Positions 35,114 through 44,138 of a DNA stretch of 64,000 nucleotides are shown here, one piece after another. Source of the stretch: Cnuella takakiae (GTDB taxonomy: Bacteria > Bacteroidota > Bacteroidia > Chitinophagales > Chitinophagaceae); NCBI RefSeq assembly GCF_001953305.1, contig NZ_MTFE01000010.1, positions 5,520,795 to 5,584,794 on the forward strand. The letters are read 5' to 3'. Numbering within the stretch: the first letter of the stretch is position 1; each line of letters opens with the position of its first letter. The position numbers and the translations under genes were made by a program. A model generated the notes under the pieces. The model was not told the DNA's origin and ran no database searches. It saw only the letters and a program-made list of their open reading frames with translations.

Positions 35114-35587
35114 ATGAACCTCAATCCCGCTCACTTGCACCTACTGGTTAATCATATTCCCATTACCGGAGGCATAATAGCATTGCTTGTTTTGGCTTAC
35201 GGCATTCTTCGCAAAAGCGAGCCTGTAATTAAAGCTGCTTATTGGCTGTTCGCTTTTATTGCAGTTTTTTCATTTATTGCTTCCCAAACCGGCGAAGGTG
35301 CAGAGCACATGCTCCTGCAGGCAAAGCTGGCCGACCGTGACACCATTGAGAGGCATGTGGAGGCTTCAAATATTGCCCAATGGTGCATGGTGCTCGTTGG
35401 TCTGGCATCATTGGCTGCTTTGTTCGTCAAACGCTTCCAAACCATGCGTGTGATACCCGCAGTTGTGCTTATACTTTCACTTATTGCGGCAGGGTTAATG
35501 GCAAGAGCCGGATTGTTAGGCGGTGAAATCATGCACAAAGAAATTCGTAATGAAAATTCTTCGGTTTCTGTTAATCCCCTACGCTGA
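35114..35587 (+). CDS. DUF2231-like membrane protein
   Basis: 157 residues, four helices. The first segment AHLHLLVNHIPITGGIIALL matches the His-rich start of DUF2231-type membrane proteins, and a second helix follows FIASQTGEGAEHMLL. The His residues near the membrane may hold haem or copper. It starts 38 bases after the adaptor and is followed by an AlbA-type protein. Confidence 0.85.
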   Translation: MNLNPAHLHLLVNHIPITGGIIALLVLAYGILRKSEPVIKAAYWLFAFIAVFSFIASQTGEGAEHMLLQAKLADRDTIERHVEASNIAQWCMVLVGLASLAALFVKRFQTMRVIPAVVLILSLIAAGLMARAGLLGGEIMHKEIRNENSSVSVNPLR

Positions 35588-35639
35588 AATGCTTGCTCGA
35601 AGAAAAGCATCAAAAACTAAATTATTAAAAGTAAATTCA

Positions 35640-36398
35640 ATGCCAGCAATGTCAGCGTATAACCACAAGTGGGCATGGAGCGCAACAGGATCAATACTTG
35701 GACTTTTTGTACTGGCTCCATTAGTGATCATTCCATTGGAATATCATTTTGGCAACCACAATCTTTCTCTCAGAAATATTGTTTCAGATTTTTACCAAAA
35801 TGCGGTAAGGATAGATTTCGTTAGCGGGTCGCTATTCCTGCTGTTTTTGACACTTGGCGGTTTAGTTGGCAACATGCTTTTCAAGATAAAGAAAGGGCAC
35901 AAAGCTGATGACAGCCATTACGCACCATTTGGCCACTTCCTTATTAAAGGAGAATGCGACACGGTGGAATTTAAATCCTCATTCCGGTGGGATTATCGTT
36001 TGCAAAAGACAAGCAAAGACATCGAGTTTGCAAGCCTGAAAACGCTTGCTGCTTTTACGAACACCAACGGGGGCACTTTATTGATTGGTGTGGATGACGC
36101 AAGTGCAGTGGTCGGGCTTGAGAAAGATTATAACACGTTAAAAAAACCGGGGCGTGATGGCTTTGAGCAATACATCATGCAGGCAGTATCCCTGTCGCTG
36201 GGAACAGAAAACTGCAAGTTCCTTGACATTTCCTTTGTTGCATGCGACAGCAAAGACGTGTGCATGATACATGTAAAAAAAGCTACCGCACCTGTGTTTT
36301 TAAAGCAGCAGCAAAATACACATTTTTTTGTGAGGGCAGGTAACGGCACCCGTGAATTAAACATTCAGGAAGCCCTGAAATACATCAAAGGTTTGTAA
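35640..36398 (+). CDS. Membrane protein with Schlafen/AlbA_2 ATP- or nucleic-acid-binding domain
   Basis: 252 residues with two N-terminal helices (about residues 15-35 and 60-80) and a cytosolic AlbA_2/Schlafen domain: EFKSSFRWDYRL, FASLKTLAAFTNTNGGTLLI, GVDDASAVVGLEKDY and IHVKKATAPVFLK. Several ATGs are possible; 35640 is the last before the helices, although translation could start at 35589, overlapping DUF2231. Membrane-bound AlbA_2 proteins are seen in regulation and defence; a copper role is not evident. Confidence 0.8.
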   Translation: MPAMSAYNHKWAWSATGSILGLFVLAPLVIIPLEYHFGNHNLSLRNIVSDFYQNAVRIDFVSGSLFLLFLTLGGLVGNMLFKIKKGHKADDSHYAPFGHFLIKGECDTVEFKSSFRWDYRLQKTSKDIEFASLKTLAAFTNTNGGTLLIGVDDASAVVGLEKDYNTLKKPGRDGFEQYIMQAVSLSLGTENCKFLDISFVACDSKDVCMIHVKKATAPVFLKQQQNTHFFVRAGNGTRELNIQEALKYIKGL

Positions 36399-36436
36399 AC
36401 CAGTTTTATAGTTACATACCAACAAAATCGCAAGCA

Positions 36437-38650
36437 ATGAAAAAACTTCTTTTTCTTTCAGCAGCTTTCTTTCCGTTCCTGATGTATGCGCAGCACGACA
36501 TGCACAACATGAACATGCCGGAGCAAACCTCAATGAAAGGAACCGGCAAACGTGTTGAATATCATTTAAATGTTACCGACACCGTGGTCACTTTTGCAAA
36601 AGGCAAATTAAAACCGGCCATCGCCATCAATGGCACCATTCCGGCGCCAACGCTGTATTTTTCTGAAGGCGATACGGCTGTTATTCATGTGCGCAATTTG
36701 ATGCAGGTAGAAACATCTATCCACTGGCATGGTTTACTATTGCCCAATGTGGCCGATGGCGTTCCCTATCTTACCACGCCTCCTATAGAAGCAGGGAGCA
36801 CCTACACTTTTTCGTTTCCTGTAATTCAAAACGGTACTTACTGGTACCATTCTCATACCGGCCTTCAGGAGCAGGTAGGCCTATACGGACCAATTGTTAT
36901 CTATAAAAAAAACACGCAAACTGAAAAAGAAAAAGTGATTTTATTTTCAGACTGGACCAACGAAAGCATGGCAACCGTGGTTCGGTCATTAAAGGCAAAC
37001 TATGAATGGTATGGCATTAAAAGAGGCTCGGTGCAAAGCTGGGGCGAGGCGCTGGTAAAAGGATACCTGGGCGATAAAGCAAAACAGGAATGGAGCCGGA
37101 TGCCACCCATGGATGTATCCGATGTGTATTATAATGCCTTTCTTGCCAACGGAAAGCAGATAACGGAATATCCAGAATTTAAACCGGGTGAAACCATCCG
37201 GGTAAGAATGATAAATGGTGGTGCAGGCACCTATTTCTGGGTGCAGTTTGCCGGTGGCCCCATGACCATCATAGCCGCTGACGGAAAGGATGTAAAGCCG
37301 GTGAAAGTGGATAAAATTGACTTCCCGATTGCTGAAACCTATGATGTACTCATCACCATCCCTGCTGATGGAGCCTACGAGCTGAGAGCAACGGCTGCGG
37401 ATATTTCGGGCCACAGCTCGGTTTATTTTGGCAGCGGTAAAAAAGTGATGGCGCCTGACCTCCCAAGGTTGAATTACTTTGGGATGCTGAGGGAGCGAAA
37501 TAAAATGGACATGGGCAGTAGCGGCAAAGACGGCTCCATGCCAGGCATGGATATGCAGCAGAAGGATACCACCCAAAAAATAAACGGGATGAACATGAGA
37601 GCAAAAAAGGAAAGTACATCCATGCCAGGAATGGATATGCCAGGCATGAACATGGGAAATGTAAAAACCGCCGGCGTACTCACCTACGATATGCTGCGTT
37701 CCGTTGCTCCCACAGCATTTGACAAAAAGTTACCTGTTCGTGAAATACCGCTATCGCTTACCGGCAACATGCTGCGTTACATCTGGTCGTTTGATGATAA
37801 GCCATTATCAAAATCTGATAAAATCCTGATTAAAAAAGGCGAAGTCGTTCGGTTCAAAATGTTTAATAATACTATGATGCGCCACCCCATGCACCTGCAC
37901 GGTCACTTTTTCCGGTTGATAAATGCACAGGGAGCGTATGCGCCACTAAAGCATACGTTTGACATTCAGCCAATGGAAACCGTTACCATAGAATTTTTGG
38001 CTAATGAAGAACAAGACTGGTTTTTCCATTGCCATATTTTATACCATATGGCTACCGGGATGGCCCGCATTGTCAGCTACGAAGGCTCTGAACAAAATGA
38101 ATTTGCCAAAACCGGTTACAAAACATTGAAGAAGGAAGACAATTTCATTTCACACTGGTTTGATTTCAGTGCATTGTCGAACGGGGCATGGCTGGAGGCC
38201 TTCATATCAAACAACAAAAACCAGTTTCGCTTTGATGGCAGGGTAAACTGGAAAGGAGATTACGAAACAGAATCACACCTGTTGCGGTTCCTTGATAAAA
38301 GAGATTACCTCGCTGCTTTTATTGGTTTTGACTACCGCTTGAACAAGGGGATTACTAAAAATCCGCAGTCGAACACAAAAAATAATCGCAGGGTTTTTGA
38401 AGCTGGATTACTGTATTTAATGCCTTTCTTTATTGAGACTGAATTACGGGTAGACCAAACGGGCCGCTTCAGAGCGCAACTTCAAAGACGGGATATGCCG
38501 ATTACCACCAGGTTATTCTTTGATGGCCGAGTAAACACCGATAAAGAATACACTGTAGGACTCAGGTATTTTATTTCACGCACCCTCTCCATCAGTACGC
38601 TGTACGACAGTGACTATGGAGCCGGTGCAGGTATCAGCATTCGTTATTAA
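36437..38650 (+). CDS. Multicopper oxidase (PcoA/CopA-like) with C-terminal beta-barrel
   Basis: 737 residues. Signal peptide, then a short Met/His patch (HDMHNMNMPEQTSM). Copper ligands: HWHG at 96-99, YWYHSH (H138, H140), HPMHLHGH (H483, H486, H488) and the type 1 site HCHILYHMATGM (C532, H537, M542). Around residues 355-410 is a Met-rich insert with repeats of MPGMDM. From about residue 570 the sequence resembles a short CopB/PcoB-like outer-membrane barrel: TESHLLRFLDKRDYL, LYLMPFFIETELRVDQTGRF, TTRLFFDGRVNTDKEYTVGL and YDSDYGAGAGISIRY at the end. Cu+ oxidation in the periplasm, with the barrel possibly anchoring it to the outer membrane. A larger paralogue is at 51080-54049. Confidence 0.93.
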   Translation: MKKLLFLSAAFFPFLMYAQHDMHNMNMPEQTSMKGTGKRVEYHLNVTDTVVTFAKGKLKPAIAINGTIPAPTLYFSEGDTAVIHVRNLMQVETSIHWHGLLLPNVADGVPYLTTPPIEAGSTYTFSFPVIQNGTYWYHSHTGLQEQVGLYGPIVIYKKNTQTEKEKVILFSDWTNESMATVVRSLKANYEWYGIKRGSVQSWGEALVKGYLGDKAKQEWSRMPPMDVSDVYYNAFLANGKQITEYPEFKPGETIRVRMINGGAGTYFWVQFAGGPMTIIAADGKDVKPVKVDKIDFPIAETYDVLITIPADGAYELRATAADISGHSSVYFGSGKKVMAPDLPRLNYFGMLRERNKMDMGSSGKDGSMPGMDMQQKDTTQKINGMNMRAKKESTSMPGMDMPGMNMGNVKTAGVLTYDMLRSVAPTAFDKKLPVREIPLSLTGNMLRYIWSFDDKPLSKSDKILIKKGEVVRFKMFNNTMMRHPMHLHGHFFRLINAQGAYAPLKHTFDIQPMETVTIEFLANEEQDWFFHCHILYHMATGMARIVSYEGSEQNEFAKTGYKTLKKEDNFISHWFDFSALSNGAWLEAFISNNKNQFRFDGRVNWKGDYETESHLLRFLDKRDYLAAFIGFDYRLNKGITKNPQSNTKNNRRVFEAGLLYLMPFFIETELRVDQTGRFRAQLQRRDMPITTRLFFDGRVNTDKEYTVGLRYFISRTLSISTLYDSDYGAGAGISIRY

Positions 38651-38666
38651 TTAAATAACTATCTAC

Positions 38667-39764
38667 ATGAGAAATAAGAATATACAGACAGAGGTTGATG
38701 CTTGGTTTTTATACCAAAAGCTGGCTGAACATGAGCCAGATGCCACCATTGCAAAAGTATTCAGGCAAATGAGCGAGATTGAAAAAAGCCACGCAGAGGC
38801 ATTTGTCAAACAAGAAAATATGTCTGCTGAGGATTTAACGCGGCCATCATGGAGAGCAAAAACTTTAAACACCATTGGTAAGATATTCGGATATGATTAT
38901 GTTTTAGGTGTTTTAATGGATACCGAAAAAAGCATTGCAAACGCTGTTATTACAACCAAGCGGAAGAATAAACAAAAGATAACAGGTTCAGAAGCAAGTC
39001 ATGTGAATATTCTTCGAACAATTCTTGAAAAAGAAACTAAGGTAACCGGCACACAACTTTCAAAATTTGAAAGCAGGCACCGTTCCGTTGGTGGAAATGC
39101 CATCAGGGCAGCGGTGTTAGGTGGGAATGATGGTTTGGTTTCCAACTTTAGTCTGGTGATGGGAATAGCCGGAGCCACAGCCGGGCAACAAGGCGTATTA
39201 TTAGCGGGGTTAGCAGGCTTATTAGCCGGAGCATTATCTATGTCACTGGGTGAATGGATCTCGGTAAAAAGCTCACAAGAACTTTACGAAAACCAAATGC
39301 AAATAGAAATGGAAGAATTGGAAACTAATCCTGAAGGTGAAATGAAAGAACTGGCTTTAATATACATGGCGAAAGGTATTCCTGAGGATCAAGCACAGCA
39401 AATGGCGGCGGATATCATGAAGAATAAAAGTCATGCGCACGAAATATTAATCAAAGAGGAATTAGGAATTAATGCTGAAGAACTGAAGGGTTCAGCCGTT
39501 GAAGCTGCCGTTTATTCTTTTATACTCTTTGCGATAGGTGCTATTATTCCTGTTCTACCCTTCATTTTTACAAGCGGTATGAAAGCAGTGCTAATTAGTG
39601 TTTTAGCAAGTGCTGTGGGCCTGTTTTTAATTGGTGCAGCTATCACACTTTTTACTGGAAAAAACGTATGGTATTCAGGTTTAAGGCAAGTAATGTTTGG
39701 CTTGGCAGCAGCAGCTATTACTTTTGGAATTGGCAAGCTTATAGGCGTATCAATTGCCGGATAA
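38667..39764 (+). CDS. Ferritin-like domain fused to VIT1/CCC1 transporter (MbfA-like)
   Basis: 365 residues. Residues 1-135 look like a rubrerythrin/ferritin-like helix bundle (YQKLAEHEPDATIAKVFRQM and EIEKSHAEAFV). The rest is a VIT1/CCC1-type metal transporter with GGNDGLVSNFSLVMGIAGAT, AGALSMSLGEWISVKSSQEL and three further helices. The family exports Fe2+/Mn2+; in Alphaproteobacteria MbfA acts in iron stress. It follows the oxidase by 16 bases, so iron or manganese handling is coupled to the copper response. Confidence 0.92.
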   Translation: MRNKNIQTEVDAWFLYQKLAEHEPDATIAKVFRQMSEIEKSHAEAFVKQENMSAEDLTRPSWRAKTLNTIGKIFGYDYVLGVLMDTEKSIANAVITTKRKNKQKITGSEASHVNILRTILEKETKVTGTQLSKFESRHRSVGGNAIRAAVLGGNDGLVSNFSLVMGIAGATAGQQGVLLAGLAGLLAGALSMSLGEWISVKSSQELYENQMQIEMEELETNPEGEMKELALIYMAKGIPEDQAQQMAADIMKNKSHAHEILIKEELGINAEELKGSAVEAAVYSFILFAIGAIIPVLPFIFTSGMKAVLISVLASAVGLFLIGAAITLFTGKNVWYSGLRQVMFGLAAAAITFGIGKLIGVSIAG

Positions 39765-39822
39765 CTGTCGTTTCTGTAAAAAAAATCTTTTTTTAAATGT
39801 TAGCAACAGAAAAATATAAATA

Positions 39823-40188
39823 ATGAACCAAGACCTGGTCGTTTTCAGCATAAGAACGCTGCCCATTTGTATGAAGGCTGGAAAAACTGAACAATCAAAA
39901 AGCCCACTACGAAAATCGTTCCCTAAAACCAAATACCTGATGATCATAATCGAGGCAAAAGCTACAGGTACCATGAACGCACACCAATTTCACAGTCAGG
40001 AAGCAGTACTAAAGCGTAGAAATCAGGCGCAACAGAGGTCAATGGGCAGTACTGCCAGCTTGATGGTATCCGTGGATTTGGTAGATAAAAAGGACTGTGT
40101 GCATGCTTTTTTCTACACACATCTGAAAATACTAAAGGGTAATACCACAATTTATAGAGACGTTGAGCAATGGGTTAATTCACTTTAA
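39823..40188 (+). CDS. Hypothetical protein, possibly a degraded gene
   Basis: 121-residue open frame with no recognised domain; it ends KGNTTIYRDVEQWVNSL. The N-terminal part reads better in another frame (HKNAAHLYEGWKN near 39850-39890), which hints at an indel. It lies between the ferritin-VIT1 gene and a decayed EamA gene, so decay in this stretch is plausible. Confidence 0.35.
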   Translation: MNQDLVVFSIRTLPICMKAGKTEQSKSPLRKSFPKTKYLMIIIEAKATGTMNAHQFHSQEAVLKRRNQAQQRSMGSTASLMVSVDLVDKKDCVHAFFYTHLKILKGNTTIYRDVEQWVNSL

Positions 40189-40316
40189 CAGCACAATCGG
40201 TATAGTCGCATATATTTTGCTAAAAAAATTGAATTTTACAAAGCTCAACTACTTTTTTGAAATATTAACATAAGTAATACCTAGAACGCTAGAGGATCTA
40301 TGCAAAAATTTCCATG

Positions 40317-40704
40317 CTTTTCGCTGAACTCACTTCAGTAATCGCTAAGTTCGGCATGAAGGAAATATTCAGTGATACAGCTGCGGCTATACGCACCGCT
40401 GTAATATTTACTATTGAAATAGCTAACGGCTTTTTCTTATGTACGCTCACCAGGAACTACAGCAGTCGGCAGGTAAAAACCTGGCCTTCTTAGCAACTGC
40501 CGAAATTTCAAGTTCTTTCTTATTGACTTTTTATTACCGCGCTATGAAAGAAGGAGCAGTATCTTAAGTGGTTTCGATTGACAAAGCCAGTATTGTGGTA
40601 ACTCTGATCCTCTCCTTCTTATAACAAAGGAGCCTCTGAGCACCAAAGTTTTTCTTGGAGTTGGCTTCATTCTAGCCCGCATGGTTATTCTGATCTGGAA
40701 ATGA
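40317..40704 (+). pseudogene. Decayed EamA/DMT-family transporter
   Basis: Pieces of a drug/metabolite (EamA) transporter in several frames: LTSVIAKFGMK with AAIRTAVIFTIEIAN, then NLAFLATAE and YYRAMKEGAVS, a stop, VVSIDKASIVVTLILSFLL, a stop, and KEPLSTKVFLGVGFIL then IWK with a stop at 40702-40704. At least three lesions are present. The order and spacing match a single-EamA-domain protein of about 140 residues. The start cannot be placed. Confidence 0.8.
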
Positions 40705-40810
40705 GTGGACCCATTTTTATTTAATTGACCCTGTGCCCACCGATAAATCAAGTAAGAAGTACTCACATTATCTTCAAAATGTATTCAGAATTCATACAGA
40801 TTTTTGTGTC

Positions 40811-41485
40811 ATGAAGCTACTGTTGATTGAAGACGAGCCTGAACTTGCCAGAAATATTACTGACTATTTTTCCAGTAATGGTTTCCGTTGTGAGTGGGTA
40901 AGCACGCTTTCTGATGCAAAAGAAAAGATAGGCATGTACAACTATGACTGCATTCTGCTGGACCTGATGTTACCTGACGGTGATGGATTGAAAGCTTTGA
41001 AATATTTAAAATCAGAACAAAAGGAAGACGGTGTAATCATCATTTCAGCAAAGAATGGATTGGAAAACAAGCTGGAAGGACTAGAAACCGGAGCTGATGA
41101 CTACCTGAGCAAACCTTTTCACTTACCGGAACTTATGGCTCGAGTGCAAGCCATCGTTCGTCGAAAACAATTTAGTGGGAACAATCAGGTTTCTTTTGAA
41201 GAAATAACTATCAATTTGTCAGCACACACTGTTGCGGTAAACAAGAACACGCTAGCACTTACACGCAGTGAGTTCAACCTGCTACTATACCTGATCGGTA
41301 ATAAAAACCGGGTATTATCGAAAAATGCGATTGCCGAACACCTTTCCGGCGATATGGCAGATCTAATGGTAAATCACGACTTTGTTTATGCCCACATAAA
41401 AAACCTGAAAAAAAAACTTGTGGATGCCGGTGCCGGCGATTACATCAAATCTGTTTACGGACTAGGCTATAAATGGCATGCATGA
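40811..41485 (+). CDS. OmpR-family response regulator
   Basis: 224 residues: receiver domain with the acidic pair E7-D8, phospho-acceptor D51 (LLDLMLPDGDG) and YLSKPF, then a winged helix ending DYIKSVYGLGYKWHA. ATG 40811 was chosen because the receiver begins there; the open frame reaches 40733. The gene overlaps the kinase gene by 4 bases. It resembles CusR/QseB-like regulators, and the position between copper modules suggests metal or envelope stress control, but the stimulus is unknown. Confidence 0.93.
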   Translation: MKLLLIEDEPELARNITDYFSSNGFRCEWVSTLSDAKEKIGMYNYDCILLDLMLPDGDGLKALKYLKSEQKEDGVIIISAKNGLENKLEGLETGADDYLSKPFHLPELMARVQAIVRRKQFSGNNQVSFEEITINLSAHTVAVNKNTLALTRSEFNLLLYLIGNKNRVLSKNAIAEHLSGDMADLMVNHDFVYAHIKNLKKKLVDAGAGDYIKSVYGLGYKWHA

Positions 41486-42756
41486 CTAAAAAGTTATTAG
41501 ATAAAACTATAAGGCTTTACCTCGTTTTTTCTGCGGCCGTACTCTTGTTCACCGTTCCGGTGTTTTATGGTATCCTTAAAACATTGCACCTCGAAGAAGC
41601 AGAAGAGATGCTGATGTTGCGCCTTCAGGAATTCCGGGAACAAACTTTGCCCACTTTCCATACTGCCGATATAATAGTTTGGAATAAGTGGAATCAAGAT
41701 GTAAAAATACTGGCTTCCGAGCCGCACATTACCCTACCGAATTTTGGAAATGCCGAATACCTTGATGTTGTAGAAAAAGACATGGAGCCCTTTCGCACCA
41801 TCAAGGCGCCTGTCGTAATAGATGGGATGCCTTTTGTGTATTTTGCCCGTTCAAGCTTGCTGCAAACAGACGACTTAATAGGCAGTATTTTGTTAGTATA
41901 TGGCACGGCTATTCTCCTGCTCCTGATTGGTTTAGCTCTATTTACCAGAACGTATTCCCGCAAGCTTTGGGAGCCTTTTTATCTGCAATTAGCGCGTCTT
42001 GAATCTTACCAAATTGATAAAACTGGCCCGCTTTTTCTTCCTGAAACAAATACAGAGGAGTTCCAAAGACTGAACAAAGCCATTGAACAATTGGTTACCA
42101 CCAACAAAGCCATTTTTAAAAGCCAGCAGGAGTTTATAGAAAATGCAGCACATGAGCTGCAAACACCGCTGGCTGTAATTCAGACTAAGATGGATAACCT
42201 GATACAAACCGAAACGCTTACTGGTACAACAGCGGCCTCGCTAACCGCAATTTATGATACCCTGGAACGGATGAAGCACATCAATCAAAACCTGCTGCTG
42301 CTATCACGCATAGGCTGCAATACATTCTCGGATAAGGCACAAGCAAGGCCAGACCTAACACTAAGTGAGCAGGCCGATTTTCTTGCAGAACAAGCAATTG
42401 CAAACAAAGTAGATGTCCGCTATAACATTATTGAGCAAACAGAAGTTTTCGCTAATCCTTATCTTTTGGAAGTGATGATTAGAAACCTGCTAACAAATGC
42501 CATCCGGTATAATAAACATGGCGGTGTGGTTCGAATTTCCTTAGGCAACAAAGCGTTGCATATTAGTAACACGGGAAAGGAAGAAAAGCTAGATGAGCAA
42601 CGCATTTTTGACCGTTTTGCAAAGGACAGCACTTCTATTTCCGGCAATGGCTTAGGACTGGCAATCGTAAAGCAGATTGTTGATAGGCATGGCTGGTCAA
42701 TTGCCTACAGTTATGAAAATGATAAAACACACCATTTTGTTGTGCATTTCCAATGA
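41482..42756 (+). CDS. Sensor histidine kinase
   Basis: 424 residues with two N-terminal helices (about residues 12-34 and 132-155) bounding a small periplasmic sensor region. There is a dimerisation/phospho-acceptor helix with ENAAHELQTPLAVIQ (H224), and an ATPase domain with MIRNLLTNAIRYNKHGG, FDRFAKDS and GNGLGLAIVKQIVDRHGW. Start ATG 41482 overlaps the regulator stop (ATGA). The sensor region has no clear metal motif. Confidence 0.93.
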   Translation: MTKKLLDKTIRLYLVFSAAVLLFTVPVFYGILKTLHLEEAEEMLMLRLQEFREQTLPTFHTADIIVWNKWNQDVKILASEPHITLPNFGNAEYLDVVEKDMEPFRTIKAPVVIDGMPFVYFARSSLLQTDDLIGSILLVYGTAILLLLIGLALFTRTYSRKLWEPFYLQLARLESYQIDKTGPLFLPETNTEEFQRLNKAIEQLVTTNKAIFKSQQEFIENAAHELQTPLAVIQTKMDNLIQTETLTGTTAASLTAIYDTLERMKHINQNLLLLSRIGCNTFSDKAQARPDLTLSEQADFLAEQAIANKVDVRYNIIEQTEVFANPYLLEVMIRNLLTNAIRYNKHGGVVRISLGNKALHISNTGKEEKLDEQRIFDRFAKDSTSISGNGLGLAIVKQIVDRHGWSIAYSYENDKTHHFVVHFQ

Positions 42757-42809
42757 TTCAATTTTTCTTCAAACTGTTTTCCCAGCTTTGGAATACAAAA
42801 TTTAAATGT

Positions 42810-43235
42810 ATGAAAAGCTTATTGATCGCCGCAGCCCTTGCCGTTCTGACCGTATCCTGTAATGCCCAGGCAAACGCAAAGGATGCGGTTCCGCAAAAAG
42901 TAAAGGAAAGCTTCGCCAAAATGCACCCTGGTGTACAAGCAAAATGGGAAAAGGAGGATAGCGACTATGAAGCCATCTTCAGGAAAACAGGCAAAGAGAT
43001 GAGTGTTGTATTCCATGAGGATGGCCAGTTGCTGGAGGAAGAAACAGAGATTCTGGCTAACCAGCTTCCGGCAAATGCATTGGCCTACGTATCTAAGCAA
43101 TACCCTGGAAAGGAGGTTAAGGAAGCCGCTAAAATCGTGGATGCCTTTGGCAAAGTTGTTTACGAAGTCGTAGTTGCTGGAAAAGACCTGCTGTTTACCC
43201 CTGCCGGTGAGTTCATTAAAATAGTCGGCCAATAA
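42810..43235 (+). CDS. PepSY-like exported protein
   Basis: 141 residues with signal peptide (AALAVLTVSCNAQA, a possible lipobox) and a PepSY-like (DUF2874-type) fold of two repeats: SFAKMHPGVQAKWEKEDSDY and YVSKQYPGKEVKEAAKIVDA. Such proteins are often coded beside response regulator/kinase pairs and may act as periplasmic input. ATG 42810 is the start of the signal. A terminator follows at 43245-43285. Confidence 0.85.
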   Translation: MKSLLIAAALAVLTVSCNAQANAKDAVPQKVKESFAKMHPGVQAKWEKEDSDYEAIFRKTGKEMSVVFHEDGQLLEEETEILANQLPANALAYVSKQYPGKEVKEAAKIVDAFGKVVYEVVVAGKDLLFTPAGEFIKIVGQ

Positions 43236-43244
43236 GAACACTAA

Positions 43245-43285
43245 AGTACTGTCAGTAATACAATTGCTGACGGTACTTTTCTTTT
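43245..43285 (+). terminator. Rho-independent terminator
   Basis: 11-bp stem AGTACTGTCAG (43245-43255) with CTGACGGTACT (43267-43277), one G-T pair, followed by TTTCTTTT. Ends the two-component/PepSY transcript before the PAP2 gene. Confidence 0.8.
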
Positions 43286-43309
43286 AATTCCCTATAAAAC
43301 AGCCATAGC

Positions 43310-44137
43310 ATGCGTATTCAGCACCAGTGTAAGACCGTTGCTTTAATCTGTACCCTATTTTCTCCATTTCTATCCTTCAGTCAAACACCGGTGAATAGCG
43401 ACAGCGTGCTCCATACGTATCATGCGGTACGATTTTCGAAAAAAGAGAGTGCGAAAGTTGTTGGCATAAAGCAGGCGATTGTTCCGGTCGGCTTATTGTT
43501 TTATGGCGCCTTGTCGTATAAGAGCACGCCACTACGCAAACTTAATCTGGAAGTAAAAGAAGAGTTGTGGATGGAACGGCCACATAAGCAAGTCAAAATT
43601 GACAATTATTTGCAATATGCGCCTTTGGCAACGGTAGTATCCTTAAACGTGCTGGGCGTAAAGGGATTGAATAATCCCAAAAACCAGGCAGGCATACTAT
43701 TAATGTCCCAGGCTTTAATGGGTACAGCGGTTTTTTCAATAAAGCATCTTACCCGGCAACTCCGCCCGGACGGTTCTTCGCATACTTCTTTTCCAAGCGG
43801 ACATACCGCCGAGGCCTTTGCATCAGCGGAGTTTTTAAGATCTGAATACGGGCACTTGTCGCCCTGGTACACAATAGCAGGCTACTCTGCTGCCGCATTT
43901 ACCGGATACCTGCGCATGTACAATAACAAACATTGGTTGGGTGATGTGGCAGCAGGTGCAAGTATCGGAATAGCTGCTACGCGCTTTAGTTATTGGCTGT
44001 ATCCGAAAATTCAGAAAGAGGTATTTAAAACAAAAGAAACAAATACCGTTCTGCTGCCTCAATATAACAATGGAATGTTCGGCTTCTCGTTAGTGAAGCA
44101 GTTAGGCAATAGCAAACGCCCAAAAACCATCAAATAA
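43310..44137 (+). CDS. PAP2 family phosphatase, exported or membrane-bound
   Basis: 275 residues with an N-terminal signal. The PAP2 motifs are KHLTRQLRPDG, SFPSGHTAEAFASAEFL and LRMYNNKHWLGDVAAGASIG. Substrates in this family include undecaprenyl pyrophosphate and lipid A phosphates. It ends one base before the TonB receptor, so the two are a unit. It probably acts at the periplasmic face of a membrane. Confidence 0.9.
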   Translation: MRIQHQCKTVALICTLFSPFLSFSQTPVNSDSVLHTYHAVRFSKKESAKVVGIKQAIVPVGLLFYGALSYKSTPLRKLNLEVKEELWMERPHKQVKIDNYLQYAPLATVVSLNVLGVKGLNNPKNQAGILLMSQALMGTAVFSIKHLTRQLRPDGSSHTSFPSGHTAEAFASAEFLRSEYGHLSPWYTIAGYSAAAFTGYLRMYNNKHWLGDVAAGASIGIAATRFSYWLYPKIQKEVFKTKETNTVLLPQYNNGMFGFSLVKQLGNSKRPKTIK

Positions 44138-44138
44138 A

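Noticed and set aside
40733..40810. Longer start of the response regulator
   Set aside because: The extra 26 residues have no receiver sequence; ATG 40811 begins exactly at the receiver strand.
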